Positions 63,513 through 64,000 of a DNA stretch of 64,000 nt are shown here, in pieces; position 1 is the stretch's first letter, and each line of letters starts with the position of its first letter. Under the pieces are notes generated by a model that searched no databases, was not told the DNA's origin, and was given only the letters and a program-made list of their open reading frames with translations. Source of the stretch: Mesoflavibacter zeaxanthinifaciens DSM 18436 (GTDB taxonomy: Bacteria > Bacteroidota > Bacteroidia > Flavobacteriales > Flavobacteriaceae); the NCBI RefSeq assembly GCF_000422365.1, contig NZ_AULQ01000009.1, forward strand, positions 5,001 to 69,000, written 5' to 3'. The translations under genes and the position numbers were made by a program.

Positions 63513-64000
63513 TTATTTTCTTACAGAGCTGATGAAGTCTTCTATTTTGTTAACACCGTTATTTGATAAATGTTTAATAAACGCGCTTCCAATAATAGCT
63601 CCTTTAGCATAAGTTGTGGCTTGAGTAAAAGTATCGTTGTTATTTATTCCAAATCCTACGATTTGCGGATTGTTAAGTTGCATATCTGCAATGCGCTTAA
63701 AATAATTGGTTTGCGTATCACCAAAACCTTTACTGCTTCCTGTAACACTCGCGCTACTAACCATATAAATAAATCCGTTTGAAATAGAATCTATAAATTT
63801 AATACGCTCTTTTGAGGTTTGAGGTGTAATTAAAAATACATTTATTAATCCGTACTTTTCAAAAGTACTTTTGTATTGTTCGTTATACACATCTACTGGC
63901 AAATCAGGAATTATTAATCCATCTATACCAATTTCTTGACATTTTTTACAAAAAGCCTCAACACCATATTGCAACATCGGATTAAAATACCCCATGATAA
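63513..64000 (-). CDS. trpA: Tryptophan synthase alpha chain (partial, N terminus outside the window)
   Basis: The C-terminal ~162 residues of TrpA, which cleaves indole-3-glycerol phosphate to indole and glyceraldehyde-3-phosphate for TrpB. Visible features are MGYFNPMLQYG, DGLIIPDLPVD, FLITPQTSKERI, GFIYMVSSASVTG and the phosphate-binding GFGINN. The frame runs to the window end without a start, so the gene continues past 64000. It is probably the last gene of a trp operon. Confidence 0.95.
   Translation of the reverse strand, partial: IMGYFNPMLQYGVEAFCKKCQEIGIDGLIIPDLPVDVYNEQYKSTFEKYGLINVFLITPQTSKERIKFIDSISNGFIYMVSSASVTGSSKGFGDTQTNYFKRIADMQLNNPQIVGFGINNNDTFTQATTYAKGAIIGSAFIKHLSNNGVNKIEDFISSVRK

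Noticed and set aside
1-64000. Integrated phage, insertion sequence, integron or defence island
   Set aside because: No integrase, transposase, terminal repeats, restriction, CRISPR or toxin-antitoxin genes were seen; tRNA-Val is not followed by an integrated element.

Overview
The window looks like a chromosomal segment from a low-GC Bacteroidota bacterium of the family Flavobacteriaceae, probably a marine genus near Olleya, Lacinutrix or Winogradskyella (the genus is a guess). The evidence is the gldJ-porU-porV gliding and type IX secretion locus, a secreted protein with a type IX C-terminal sorting domain, promoters of the TTG-N(17-23)-TAnnTTTG type, few Shine-Dalgarno sites, and family-typical genes such as the ctlX hydrolase, THX ribosomal protein, PafA-type phosphatase and SdpI protein. 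I see no prophage, insertion sequence, CRISPR array, toxin-antitoxin or defence island. Most of it is well-packed core genome.

Layout. 1-520: the 3' end of a 23S rRNA, a 5S rRNA and the rRNA operon terminator. 582-7620: a PIF1-type helicase with HRDC and HTH domains, a convergent acyl-CoA dehydrogenase, anmK and two exported proteins of unknown function. 7784-13656: a long plus-strand run of Glu/Leu/Phe/Val dehydrogenase, nhaD, an ExbB/ExbD/TonB-like energy module and folC. 13721-22298: tRNA-Val, then murF and gldJ on the minus strand, diverging from porU-porV. 22380-26361: cdd, pyruvate dehydrogenase E1 alpha and E2, and an SDR oxidoreductase. 26365-33286: small exported protein, thioredoxin-like protein, ctlX, TPR histidine kinase, argS and nitroreductase. 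33449-39903: SprT-like protein, mannose-1-phosphate guanylyltransferase, DUF389 membrane protein, MlaE/MlaF-type ABC pair and a PafA-like phosphatase. 39900-45056: minus-strand membrane and lipid cluster (rsfS, ftsH, then LUD, cdsA, psd, acyl-CoA-binding protein, SdpI). 45151-51950: birA, SRPBCC protein, pyrE, NUDIX, a four-repeat cysteine-containing secreted protein and an M14 carboxypeptidase. 52047-57003: SulP transporter, coaD and ddl diverging from PASTA-rluA. 57001-64000: a structured intergenic repeat, yaaA and overlapping small genes, a UDG-like protein, a DEAD-box RNA helicase operon, YitT, trmL, DUF805 and the C-terminal part of trpA at the window edge.

How the genes fit together. 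Several neighbourhoods concern the envelope: murF, ddl, anmK and the PASTA protein (peptidoglycan); cdsA, psd and the acyl-CoA-binding protein (phospholipids); MlaE/MlaF (lipid transport); GldJ, PorU and PorV (gliding, cleavage and attachment of type IX cargo). The 764-residue repeat protein is a likely client of that secretion system.

I did not find a clear previously undescribed multi-gene system. The most useful leads are the structured intergenic element at 57001-57118, the four-repeat cysteine-bearing type IX cargo, the overlapping phospholipid/acyl-CoA-binding operon, the RNA-helicase operon with an upstream perfect inverted repeat and two small partners, and a 48-codon gene that appears to have its own terminator.
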